This document shows positions 53,791 to 61,941 of a stretch of DNA of 64,000 nucleotides, piece by piece. The DNA lies in assembly GCA_048296855.1 (NCBI GenBank), contig CP182631.1, one strand, 5' to 3'. Position numbers and translations under genes: made by a program. A model generated the notes under the pieces. That model saw only the letters and a program-made list of their open reading frames with translations. It did not search any database and had not been told where the DNA came from. Source of the stretch: Pseudocolwellia sp048296855. Lineage in GTDB: Bacteria > Pseudomonadota > Gammaproteobacteria > Enterobacterales > Alteromonadaceae. Numbering within the stretch: the first letter of the stretch is position 1; each line of letters begins with the position of its first letter.

Positions 53791-55035
53791 TTACTTTTTA
53801 CTTAATTTTCTTTTTTTCAAAAAATCTATCAATAAAAACGATACGGCTATACTGCTTGGTATCGTAATAGACATAAACAAAGGTATATTTATATTAACCC
53901 CCTGCTCAGTTAACGACTTTAAAAACATATGAATTAATGCGCAACTATTATAACTAATTGCCACAACAGCAAACGCTTCTATTGTTTCTTGTAATACAAT
54001 TTGTTGTTTATTTTGGTCATTTACTGACGCTAACAGCTCATTATTCTGCTGCTCTGTTGTAGAACGAATACGGGTAGACAATAACGAAATAGCACGGTCA
54101 ATTCGCGTAATAAATACATTTAAACGATTATTAGCAGCTTCGCACGTTCTGAATGTGGGCATGGTGTTTCGGTTTAAAAAGTTGGAAAAAGATTGATAGC
54201 CTAATACCTTAGTTTCATCTAAATGCTGTAAACGGTCTTCAATTAATTTTTTATACGCTGATGTTGCTGAAAATCGATGTCCTGTATTACTTCTCCAGTT
54301 TTCACTGATTACCGATAAGTCTAATAATTGATGAAGCAATTTTTGTTGTGACATGGTGTCACTCACTTCAGAGATATCTTTTACGATAAGTGAAAGATCT
54401 ATTTCTTTTGTTTCTAATTCAAAAACAATTTCTTCTGCTATCGGAAATGCAATTTCTGCCACACTTCTATAATTTTCTAATTCTATAATGTTTTGGCTTA
54501 AGCGCCCTCTGCGCTTTGGCCCTAACGAAAAATCTTCAATATACACTCTAAATAATTTATGTTGCTTATCGCCATAATAGTCTGTCCAAATACGCGCTGA
54601 ATCTTGTTCAACCATGTTACCGATTAATTGATTTTCACCAAAAACAGTATGTAATTTTTCTTTGAAAGTTGATGTGGGCGTACAGGTATTAAAGGTAATA
54701 AGTATTTGTGTGAGCAGCTTTCCTGGAAAAGAGTTTAACCAGTGTTCAGGTACATTTCGAATATGCTCTAAATCCCCCTTTGCTGAAATAATCCAAATGT
54801 ATAATACAAATTCATGGTGTATTTCTTTTCTAAGATCGACATTTTCTCCACAGTAAACTTCTAACCGAGAAGAAACATCAACTTCGGCTAATTGAAAATA
54901 TTCAACTAGCTCAGCGGTATGTTCTTTTTCTTGAATAATATCAATTTCATTTTGACGTAAAAAAGAGTGGCAAAATACAGTGCTTCCTCCTTCAAATTCA
55001 GGAGTAGGCCTTGCATTTAGCACTCTATTTTTCAT
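53791..55035 (-). CDS. DUF3422 family membrane protein
   Basis: Protein of 414 residues in the DUF3422 family, of unknown function. A long soluble N-terminal part (RKEIHHEFVLYIW near residue 70) is followed by a helical region with RIDRAISLLSTRIRSTTEQQ and two C-terminal membrane helices (about 355–375 and 385–405), as in relatives. It is transcribed 19 nt downstream of the DUF917 gene, so it may belong to the same unit. Confidence 0.8.
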   Translation of the reverse strand: MKNRVLNARPTPEFEGGSTVFCHSFLRQNEIDIIQEKEHTAELVEYFQLAEVDVSSRLEVYCGENVDLRKEIHHEFVLYIWIISAKGDLEHIRNVPEHWLNSFPGKLLTQILITFNTCTPTSTFKEKLHTVFGENQLIGNMVEQDSARIWTDYYGDKQHKLFRVYIEDFSLGPKRRGRLSQNIIELENYRSVAEIAFPIAEEIVFELETKEIDLSLIVKDISEVSDTMSQQKLLHQLLDLSVISENWRSNTGHRFSATSAYKKLIEDRLQHLDETKVLGYQSFSNFLNRNTMPTFRTCEAANNRLNVFITRIDRAISLLSTRIRSTTEQQNNELLASVNDQNKQQIVLQETIEAFAVVAISYNSCALIHMFLKSLTEQGVNINIPLFMSITIPSSIAVSFLLIDFLKKRKLSKK

Positions 55036-55054
55036 CTTTAAAACGCCTTAAATA

Positions 55055-56179
55055 TTAATATTGCTTAAAGTGTTTTTCTACTGCAGAAAAATACTCATCC
55101 GCTAAACCTAAGTACGCAGGTCCAAAAGCTTTTAAACCTTTTTCTGTTAAAAACTCTTTAGGTGCAGGTAAAATAATAACAGCGACATTCATACCAACAA
55201 GGTGATTAGGATTGGTAATAGGTTCACCTTTATCGAGATCAATACAACAAATAAGCTCAGGAATAGTAACGTCAATTACACCATTTTTACGCGCAAGCAT
55301 ATTTTCATTTTTAACGTCAATAGAGTAAGTATCACCCTCAAAGTTATTTACACCTTCTATCTCAATATAACCCAGAGTAAACCCATCTTTAGTCTCAAAA
55401 TTAAAGTTTTGAGTTTTTCCTCTAAAAGCGACATAACCATTGCCTTTATCAGCAATAACTTGAGCAATATCACTCCCATCTGCTTTGGCTAAACGGTAGG
55501 CTTTACCTAACTCTAAAGCCGTTGATATGGTGCCTTGAATTACAGCTCCTCTTAAGTTCTTCGCTTCGGTTGCATGATCAATAGCAGCAATATCGTTACG
55601 ACTTACTTTAGCCAAAGCACGTACTAAACGCTCTGCTCGCATATCGTCTTTAACATTTTCGCAAACAAAACATTCACCAAATTCATTTGCAGCAACAATC
55701 GGTGCTGCTGGTAAATTATTTAAATAATAAGTTGAATGCGTTATTTCAGGCACAGCTCTACCAGCGGGATCAGCATCAATAATATAACCATTACTCATCG
55801 CTGCTACGTAAAATGAAATAGCCGTATTAGAGCCACCTAATTCACAACAAATAGTGCCGAAATAAGAGTCACCTGTAAGCTGTTCTAGTCGACGAAGCGC
55901 TGTCATTATAGAAGGTTCACCACTTTGAGGTAATTCGCTGTATTCTTGTTCTTCTTCAGCAGATAAATCTGAAATAGCGCCTAACATATAAGGTGTACAG
56001 ATTTTGGCGTTATCAGGTACATGATCAAAATCTATCAACTTAAATTCTTTACCTGCATCAAACGCTTTATTTATATAATTAAAGCCTTCATCAAGTTCGC
56101 CTCCACCGCCTGTTCCTAAAATGGTACAACCGTATAAAATATCAGATAAATCTTCTTTGCTTAGACGTTTAAATTGCAT
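55055..56179 (-). CDS. DUF917 family protein (thiohydantoin desulfurase-like)
   Basis: Protein of 374 residues in the DUF917 family, named in databases for S-methyl-thiohydantoin desulfurase domains. Seen are ILGTGGGGELDEG near residue 20, ELGGSNTAISFYVAAM, DADPAGRAVPEITHST and IAAIDHATEAKNLRGAVIQGT, all family features. Members occur beside hydantoin, nucleobase or allantoin-type catabolic enzymes. It is divergent from the M14 carboxypeptidase across 245 bp, and upstream of a DUF3422 gene. Its reaction here is unknown; hydrolysis of a hydantoin-like or lactam ring is an inference. Confidence 0.82.
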   Translation of the reverse strand: MQFKRLSKEDLSDILYGCTILGTGGGGELDEGFNYINKAFDAGKEFKLIDFDHVPDNAKICTPYMLGAISDLSAEEEQEYSELPQSGEPSIMTALRRLEQLTGDSYFGTICCELGGSNTAISFYVAAMSNGYIIDADPAGRAVPEITHSTYYLNNLPAAPIVAANEFGECFVCENVKDDMRAERLVRALAKVSRNDIAAIDHATEAKNLRGAVIQGTISTALELGKAYRLAKADGSDIAQVIADKGNGYVAFRGKTQNFNFETKDGFTLGYIEIEGVNNFEGDTYSIDVKNENMLARKNGVIDVTIPELICCIDLDKGEPITNPNHLVGMNVAVIILPAPKEFLTEKGLKAFGPAYLGLADEYFSAVEKHFKQY

Positions 56180-56340
56180 GTATTACTAACACCTTTGTCA
56201 GAACTTTAGTTACAGCAAATAATAACGAATTGTTAAAAATTTAAGTTTCGAATGCGGCCACTAAATCAAATTTAAATTTTTTCAGGTATCACTATAAACC
56301 AATTTAATTTTTAGCTTTTATTACACACTAAACATAGAGT

Positions 56341-56398
56341 TATACCCGTTACCAATCAATATGCGTATTTCAGAGTATCTTGAATGGTTACGGGTATA
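56341..56398. repeat. Dispersed palindromic repeat, best copy
   Basis: TATACCCGTTACCAATCAA (56341–56359) and TTGAATGGTTACGGGTATA (56380–56398) are inverted repeats matching at 17 of 19, around the core TATGCGTATTTCAGAGTATC. Further copies or parts lie at 21291–21332, 24570–24629, 53689–53746 and, decayed, 5690–5735. All are intergenic. This copy lies 26 bp before the M14 gene. Confidence 0.7.
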
Positions 56399-56424
56399 AA
56401 TATTGATTGTACTAAGGGTTAAAA

Positions 56425-57540
56425 ATGAGAATAGATTCCAATTTCGATAGCGGCAATATTACCGTTATAAACACAGACTCACACACGAATATACGATTAA
56501 ATCTACGTAAAGACACTAACGCAGATCATAAACAGTGGTTCTATTTTAGAGCTTCAAATGTGCAAAACTTTAACTGCCAATATTTTATTGATAATGCAGA
56601 TGAAGCTTCATTTCCTGAAGCTTGGGATACTTGTACTATTGTTGCCTCGTCAAACAGAAAAGAATGGCGTCGTATTAACACCCATTACGACGGAAAAACA
56701 TTATCCTTCTGTGATCAATCAGACTCGCCTATTACTTATTATGCTTTATTTGCCCCTTATTCGTATGAGCGTCATATCAATTTAATAGGAAATTCTCTGG
56801 TTCATCCACAATGTTCTTTATTAAAAGCTATTGAAACCGTTAATAAAAACCAAGTAGAAGTATTACAAATTGGATCACCTTCACCACACAAAAAATCAAT
56901 ATGGATTATTGCTCGCCAACATCCAGCTGAAACGATGAGCGAATGGTTAATGGAAGGTTTTTTACAAGAACTGTTAGCACAAAACGACCACAGCATATTA
57001 TCTAAAGCGACATTATACCTTGTTCCTAACATGAACCCTGACGGGAGTGTTGTTGGTAATATACGCACCAATGGGAGTGGTATAGACCTAAATAGATCTT
57101 GGAAAACACCTTGCGCAGAAAAAACCCCCGAGTCTTTTTACGTATTAGACTTAATGAAGCAAACTGGTGTTGATTTATTTTTAGATATACATGGTGATGA
57201 AGATCGCCCATTTACCTTTGCAGCAGGTTGTGAAGGCAATTCAAACTACACTGAAAAGCAAGCCAGTTTAGACAAAAATTTTAGACATTATTTTAATGAA
57301 GAAACAATCGATTTTTCAATTGAGAATGGCTATCCAGCAGATGAACCGAATCAAGCCTTGTTAGATATTGCTTGTAATCAGGTGGGTTACTTATTTGGGT
57401 GTTTATCTCTTACTATCGAATTACCTTTTTTAGATAATAAGTACAACCCTGATCCTATATATGGCTGGTCACCTGAGCGTAGTATAAAAATGGGTACACA
57501 ACTATTATCACCTATAGCGCGTATTTTAGAAGAATTGTAA
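56425..57540 (+). CDS. M14 family zinc carboxypeptidase
   Basis: Peptidase of 371 residues without a signal peptide, thus cytoplasmic. Residues 1–130 are a beta-sandwich domain typical of the cytosolic carboxypeptidase (CCP/Nna1) branch. Zinc ligands are H166 and E169 (RQHPAE) and H256 (DIHGDED); RTNGSGIDLNR supplies substrate-binding Asn/Arg; E332 in TIELPF is the catalytic Glu. The branch removes C-terminal acidic or other residues from peptides. It faces the DUF917 gene and converges with the NCS1 permease, so it may trim or deamidate the compound this cluster handles. AAGGG lies 6 nt before the ATG. Confidence 0.9.
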   Translation: MRIDSNFDSGNITVINTDSHTNIRLNLRKDTNADHKQWFYFRASNVQNFNCQYFIDNADEASFPEAWDTCTIVASSNRKEWRRINTHYDGKTLSFCDQSDSPITYYALFAPYSYERHINLIGNSLVHPQCSLLKAIETVNKNQVEVLQIGSPSPHKKSIWIIARQHPAETMSEWLMEGFLQELLAQNDHSILSKATLYLVPNMNPDGSVVGNIRTNGSGIDLNRSWKTPCAEKTPESFYVLDLMKQTGVDLFLDIHGDEDRPFTFAAGCEGNSNYTEKQASLDKNFRHYFNEETIDFSIENGYPADEPNQALLDIACNQVGYLFGCLSLTIELPFLDNKYNPDPIYGWSPERSIKMGTQLLSPIARILEEL

Positions 57541-57554
57541 ACAGCCACTTAAAC

Positions 57555-57594
57555 AAATCAGCTTAGCTTTATTTCATTAAAGCTAAGCTGATTT
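57555..57594. terminator. Bidirectional terminator
   Basis: A perfect 16-bp stem AAATCAGCTTAGCTTT / AAAGCTAAGCTGATTT with an 8-nt loop separates the convergent M14 and NCS1 genes. Confidence 0.9.
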
Positions 57595-57614
57595 TTATAG
57601 ATTGACTTGTACGA

Positions 57615-58919
57615 TTAATTAACGGGATTGGTATTAAATTTAGGATTAATTTTCATTAATAGATAATAAACTGGAGCCGTAATTAAAAGTGAGTCACATA
57701 CTTCTATTGTTGTAAGCGTGAAATACCCTTGATTAGTTAACATAGAAACAACAATACCTACTGCCCACGCGATAAGCGCAACGACATTAACTTTACTCAC
57801 CGCCGACAGTTCTTCTATAACATAGCGCTGCTTCTTTCTAATAAAAAAGAAATCAACAACATAAATAGCAGCCACAGGTGTAAAAATAGTAGATAAGCCA
57901 AACAGAAAACTTGTAAAGTTATCGAGTAAATTAAAAGAAGCGATAAATGTTCCTAAAATACCTACAAAAATAATAACTTTCCATTCAGGCCACTTTTGCG
58001 TAATAGAATTTAGACCTAACGCAGAACTGTACAAATTAATAACACTGGTAACCCAACCTGAAGTGATCAATAACACAAAAGCAAAACCACCTAAACCAAG
58101 CGCCAGCATAACTTGTAAAACATCATTATTCACCACAGCTAATCCTGCTATAGCCGCTACAATATAAACAAAATTATTAATGAATAAAAAAGGCAAAAAG
58201 GAAGCGATAAAAGTCCCTCTTTTGGTTGCTGAAAACCGTGAAAAGTCAGGCATTAACACCACGCTCACAATAAAGCTCCCCACCACAGCAGATACAGCTT
58301 CGCCAAAGGTAAAATCAGTATTTGGAGGAAGGACACTAAGCTCGTTAGCGCTATAGCCTATGCTTTGATAAAGCATGTATATAACAATAAGAAAAAGCAC
58401 AGGAACCAGTAAAGTAGAAAGTTTTTCTAACAGTTTAAATCCCAAAATAGTGGTGAGTGTTATTAATATACCAATAACAATTTCTAACACCCAAATCGTA
58501 GCGGTATAGTCATAAGTATCTTGAATGAGTTCTTGTATAACTTTACTAAAAACATCAATATTTACCCCGTACCATCCCAATAACGACAACACAAAAGCAA
58601 AACTTAATATATTGGCGCCAACATTCCCAAACACAAACTTCATCATCATACATGAAGCAAGTCGGTTATACATTCCCACAAGACCCGTAATATAGCCCAA
58701 TATAGACAGTATTAAGCCACCTAATAAAAAAGCATATAAACTTTGTTCAAGTCCTAAAGCTTTTCCTATTTCGAGTCCAGTAATTAACCCTGGAACCGCA
58801 AACGCTAACCCTCCATTTATCATACCAATACGCACACCACCAATGGTTTTCTCTTCAGGCACTGGGCTGGTTGCATAATCTTCTAAAATATCATTTTTAC
58901 ACGTTTCGCTATTGTTCAT
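57615..58919 (-). CDS. NCS1 family permease, CodB-like
   Basis: Inner-membrane symporter of 434 residues with about 12 helices, of the nucleobase:cation symporter-1 family (cytosine, purine, allantoin, hydantoin carriers). Seen are GGVRIGMINGGLAFAVPGLI at the first helix, NVGANILSFAFVLSLLGWYGVN, and FSRFSATKRGTF. The ATG at 58919 has AGGTG upstream; a GTG at 58931 is in frame. It is on the same strand as the TonB receptor, downstream of a long-loop hairpin, so outer- and inner-membrane uptake of one ligand is likely. Confidence 0.85.
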   Translation of the reverse strand: MNNSETCKNDILEDYATSPVPEEKTIGGVRIGMINGGLAFAVPGLITGLEIGKALGLEQSLYAFLLGGLILSILGYITGLVGMYNRLASCMMMKFVFGNVGANILSFAFVLSLLGWYGVNIDVFSKVIQELIQDTYDYTATIWVLEIVIGILITLTTILGFKLLEKLSTLLVPVLFLIVIYMLYQSIGYSANELSVLPPNTDFTFGEAVSAVVGSFIVSVVLMPDFSRFSATKRGTFIASFLPFLFINNFVYIVAAIAGLAVVNNDVLQVMLALGLGGFAFVLLITSGWVTSVINLYSSALGLNSITQKWPEWKVIIFVGILGTFIASFNLLDNFTSFLFGLSTIFTPVAAIYVVDFFFIRKKQRYVIEELSAVSKVNVVALIAWAVGIVVSMLTNQGYFTLTTIEVCDSLLITAPVYYLLMKINPKFNTNPVN

Positions 58920-58942
58920 AAGAATAGACACCTATTAAAAAA

Positions 58943-58992
58943 ATCAGCCTCCTAATACTAAAATAACACTAGAATAAAACTAAAAGGCTGAT
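58943..58992 (-). terminator. Long-loop hairpin between TonB receptor and permease genes
   Basis: ATCAGCCT (58943–58950) and AGGCTGAT (58985–58992) pair over 8 bp around a 34-nt loop; on the minus strand the stem is followed by a T run just before the permease start. It could partially terminate transcription after the receptor. Confidence 0.5.
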
Positions 58993-59031
58993 AAAAGCTT
59001 AGCACCTTAAGTTGTGCTAAACATGTCTAAC

Positions 59032-61188
59032 TTAAAAACTATATATGGCTTCTAATCCGAAACTACGTGGTCTATTAGGTTGGCGAGCTAGGTCAGTTAC
59101 ACCATCACCAAAAATAAAGATGTCTTCTATACCTCTTTCATCGGTTAAGTTTTTAACATAAAACTGCAGTGTTATATTTTCTGACTTTATACCAACACCT
59201 GCGTTTACAAAGGTGTATTGAGACGATTTAATCTCAGGTAATTCAAGATTGAATGACTTAGGCCCAATGATTTGAACATCCGCACGTGAAATAAGCGACC
59301 ATGTTTCGTTCAATTCAAAAAAGTGGTTAATTGACGCTGAATAATTATAATCGGCAACCCAAAACTGTGATTCACCGACTAAGTTTGGGCGTCTTTCAAA
59401 TTCAATAATTTCTGAGTCAATTAGCCCTGCACTTAAACGAAAATCTAAGTTAGCAGTAATGGCAACGCCTACTTCTAACTCAAGTCCTTTGGTTTCGACT
59501 TCATCAATTCCTAAGTTTTCTAAGGTAAAAGTATCAACATTGAATTGCGTAATTTGTGCATTTTCTTGTTCTATCGCGAAAATAGCACCATTAATGGTGA
59601 CTTTATCATCAAATAATGTAGATTTAAAACCTGCTTCGTAGCTGTCTGAAACTTCTTTATCGAAGGTTCTAAGAATACCTTCAGCAGGCTCATTAAAGCC
59701 ACCACTTCTAAAACCTTTTGAATAACCCGTATAAATAAGTACATCTTCTTGCATTTGATAAGCAATAGTTACTTTAGGTTGTAATTGGCTAAAGTCTTTT
59801 TTGGCAAAGGTGTCGTTAACAAAGTTAGGATCAAACGACTCCCTTGAGTCGTGGTCGTAACGTAAAGCACCTGTAATTTCTAGTTTGTCGGTAATATCGT
59901 AGTTAACTTGCCCTGCAACAGCCCAAGCTTCACTACTGTTAATGTCAGCAATCACTAAATAGATTTGATCGTTAGAAAAGTCAGCTCGAGTTTCGCGAAC
60001 ATCACCATTAAAATCATCAAAAAAGTTAATGGTATTATCACGCTCTTTGTCTTGATAGAAAGCAGATACCGCCCAGCGTAAATCTTGATCACCTTGCGAA
60101 GTAAAACGTGTTTCAACTGTTAACGACTCAACATCAAATAAACCTTCTGTACCAAAAGGCGCTCTAAAAAAGTCAGCTTCATCAATAAACGTAGGATCAG
60201 CAGAATAGTCGCCATCATAAAAATGTTCATTTTCAGACTTACTATACGAAGTAATAAAATCAAGTGTACCTAAATCATATTCTTGCGTTAATTTAGCACT
60301 TAACTCGTACACATCTCTTTCGTCTTTGTTTTTAATATTGTTTGAGGTGTTAATTGAAAAGTCTTCTATCGTATCGGTCGATACATTTTGATAATAAGCA
60401 AAGCCGGCTGTACTGCTAGTATAACGACCTTTTAAATTTAAGCTTGTATCGTTAAACAGTTCAAACTGCAGTTGGGCAAAAAGAGAATCTTCTTCTGAAT
60501 AATCAGCTTCTTCACCTAAAAAGTCGTCATCTATTAAGCCATCCGTACTTTTTGTATAACCACCAACACGAAAATAAGCCGTGTCTTGTTTATTAAGCGA
60601 GCCTGATACAACACCACTTATATTGTATGTATTACCATTACCATAAGAGGCTTTAACTGAACCTTCTAAATCTTCAATTGGTTGTTTGGTTGTAACAATA
60701 ACCGCACCACCTACAGCACCACGACCGTATAAAGCACCTTGAGCACCACGCATAACTTCAATGCGTTCAATATCAACTAAGTCTTGGTTTATAAACTCGA
60801 GATCGGGTGCGGTAACGCCATCAACAACAAAAGCTAATGGTGGATCGCCCACTTGTGGCGTTATTAATCCTCTAATGGTAATTCGTGCTAAGCCGGGCCT
60901 AAAGTTGTCAAGAGCACTAAGGTTGGGAGTCATGTTTGCTACATCTCGAAAATTAGTAATACGAGAGCCTTCAATCATGTCTGCTGTAAATGCAGTTACA
61001 GAGTCAGGAACATTCTGAATGGTTTCAATACGACCACGAGCAGAAATTGTAATTTTTTCAATTGAAGCTTCTTTCTCTTTTATCGTTTCGTCTTCAACCG
61101 CTTGAACCGATGAAAATAATGATAAACTAATTGCACATGAAACAAGTGATTTACAAAATACTTTACTTATCTTTTTAGATTTACTCAT
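59032..61188 (-). CDS. TonB-dependent receptor
   Basis: Outer-membrane receptor of 718 residues. A signal peptide ends near SVQA, a TonB-box-like EKITISARG follows, the plug domain contains FRDVANMTPNLSALDN, TIRGLITPQVGDPP and IEVMRGAQGALYGRGAVGG, and the barrel ends in aromatic F (GLEAIYSF). It resembles receptors for organic substrates rather than siderophores. AAGG lies 7 nt before the ATG. It is transcribed ahead of the NCS1 permease and divergently from the Lrp-type regulator, which probably controls it. Confidence 0.88.
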   Translation of the reverse strand: MSKSKKISKVFCKSLVSCAISLSLFSSVQAVEDETIKEKEASIEKITISARGRIETIQNVPDSVTAFTADMIEGSRITNFRDVANMTPNLSALDNFRPGLARITIRGLITPQVGDPPLAFVVDGVTAPDLEFINQDLVDIERIEVMRGAQGALYGRGAVGGAVIVTTKQPIEDLEGSVKASYGNGNTYNISGVVSGSLNKQDTAYFRVGGYTKSTDGLIDDDFLGEEADYSEEDSLFAQLQFELFNDTSLNLKGRYTSSTAGFAYYQNVSTDTIEDFSINTSNNIKNKDERDVYELSAKLTQEYDLGTLDFITSYSKSENEHFYDGDYSADPTFIDEADFFRAPFGTEGLFDVESLTVETRFTSQGDQDLRWAVSAFYQDKERDNTINFFDDFNGDVRETRADFSNDQIYLVIADINSSEAWAVAGQVNYDITDKLEITGALRYDHDSRESFDPNFVNDTFAKKDFSQLQPKVTIAYQMQEDVLIYTGYSKGFRSGGFNEPAEGILRTFDKEVSDSYEAGFKSTLFDDKVTINGAIFAIEQENAQITQFNVDTFTLENLGIDEVETKGLELEVGVAITANLDFRLSAGLIDSEIIEFERRPNLVGESQFWVADYNYSASINHFFELNETWSLISRADVQIIGPKSFNLELPEIKSSQYTFVNAGVGIKSENITLQFYVKNLTDERGIEDIFIFGDGVTDLARQPNRPRSFGLEAIYSF

Positions 61189-61351
61189 AGCGTAGCCTTA
61201 ATGCTTTATAATTATTCTTAAGTAGTTAAGTGTTAGTTAGCAACTTAAACTCTAGGGTTAAATTAATTATGAGTGTTTATAGAAAAATATTATTTTGTAA
61301 TAGTGTATTCTGGCACTACATTTATATTGATTTATTATAATCAACAATAAA

Positions 61352-61370
61352 TCTTTAGGTTACCTAAAGA
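61352..61370. promoter_or_regulatory. 19-bp palindrome, candidate Lrp-family operator
   Basis: TCTTTAGGTTACCTAAAGA is a perfect palindrome with a single central base. It lies 52 bp before the Lrp-type gene and 163 bp before the divergent TonB receptor start, a typical site for an autoregulating Lrp/AsnC protein. Confidence 0.5.
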
Positions 61371-61422
61371 GATAATAAGTTACGCAAATTAAAATAACTA
61401 AAACGATGAGAGCACTTAAAAC

Positions 61423-61941
61423 ATGAAAAAAGTGATTAAAATTGACAGCTACAATAAAAAAATACTAGGCTTTTTACACCTACAAGCCGACTTAACTAAC
61501 ATTGAATTGGCTGAAAAAGTGAATCTGTCGCCAAGCGCTTGTTTCCAAAGGGTGAAATCTTTAAAAGAAGCCGGTTATTTTAGATCTTTTCATGCAGACG
61601 TAAACCTAGATCAACTTTGCGAACACGTTTTTGCTTATATCGAATTTACGTTAAACGACAACAGCGCACCTACCCGAAGAAAATTCGCTAATGCGTTACA
61701 AGACATACCTGAAATTATGGATTGCTTACAATTAAGTGGTGACGTAGATTATATTTCATTAAGCTGTTTTTCTAATATTAATAAGCTTAACGACTTTTGT
61801 AATAAATTAAGCGACGATGAAACCTTATCCATAAAACGCATTAACACTAGAATAGTATTAGATCGAGCTAAATGGTTTTTAGGTTACCCTTTAGCTCAAT
61901 TAAAATGGTTAGACGACTCACCTTATTCTGAAGAAAACTAG
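61423..61941 (+). CDS. Lrp/AsnC family transcriptional regulator
   Basis: Cytoplasmic regulator of 172 residues. The N-terminal helix-turn-helix is NIELAEKVNLSPSACFQRV and the C-terminal RAM/effector domain spans about 70–155 (VFAYIEFTL, IMDCLQLSGDVDYI). Lrp-type proteins respond to amino acids or related small molecules, hinting that the cluster handles an amino-acid-like compound. It is divergent from the TonB receptor, with a palindrome between, and its stop overlaps the stop of the convergent ureohydrolase by 4 nt. Confidence 0.9.
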   Translation: MKKVIKIDSYNKKILGFLHLQADLTNIELAEKVNLSPSACFQRVKSLKEAGYFRSFHADVNLDQLCEHVFAYIEFTLNDNSAPTRRKFANALQDIPEIMDCLQLSGDVDYISLSCFSNINKLNDFCNKLSDDETLSIKRINTRIVLDRAKWFLGYPLAQLKWLDDSPYSEEN

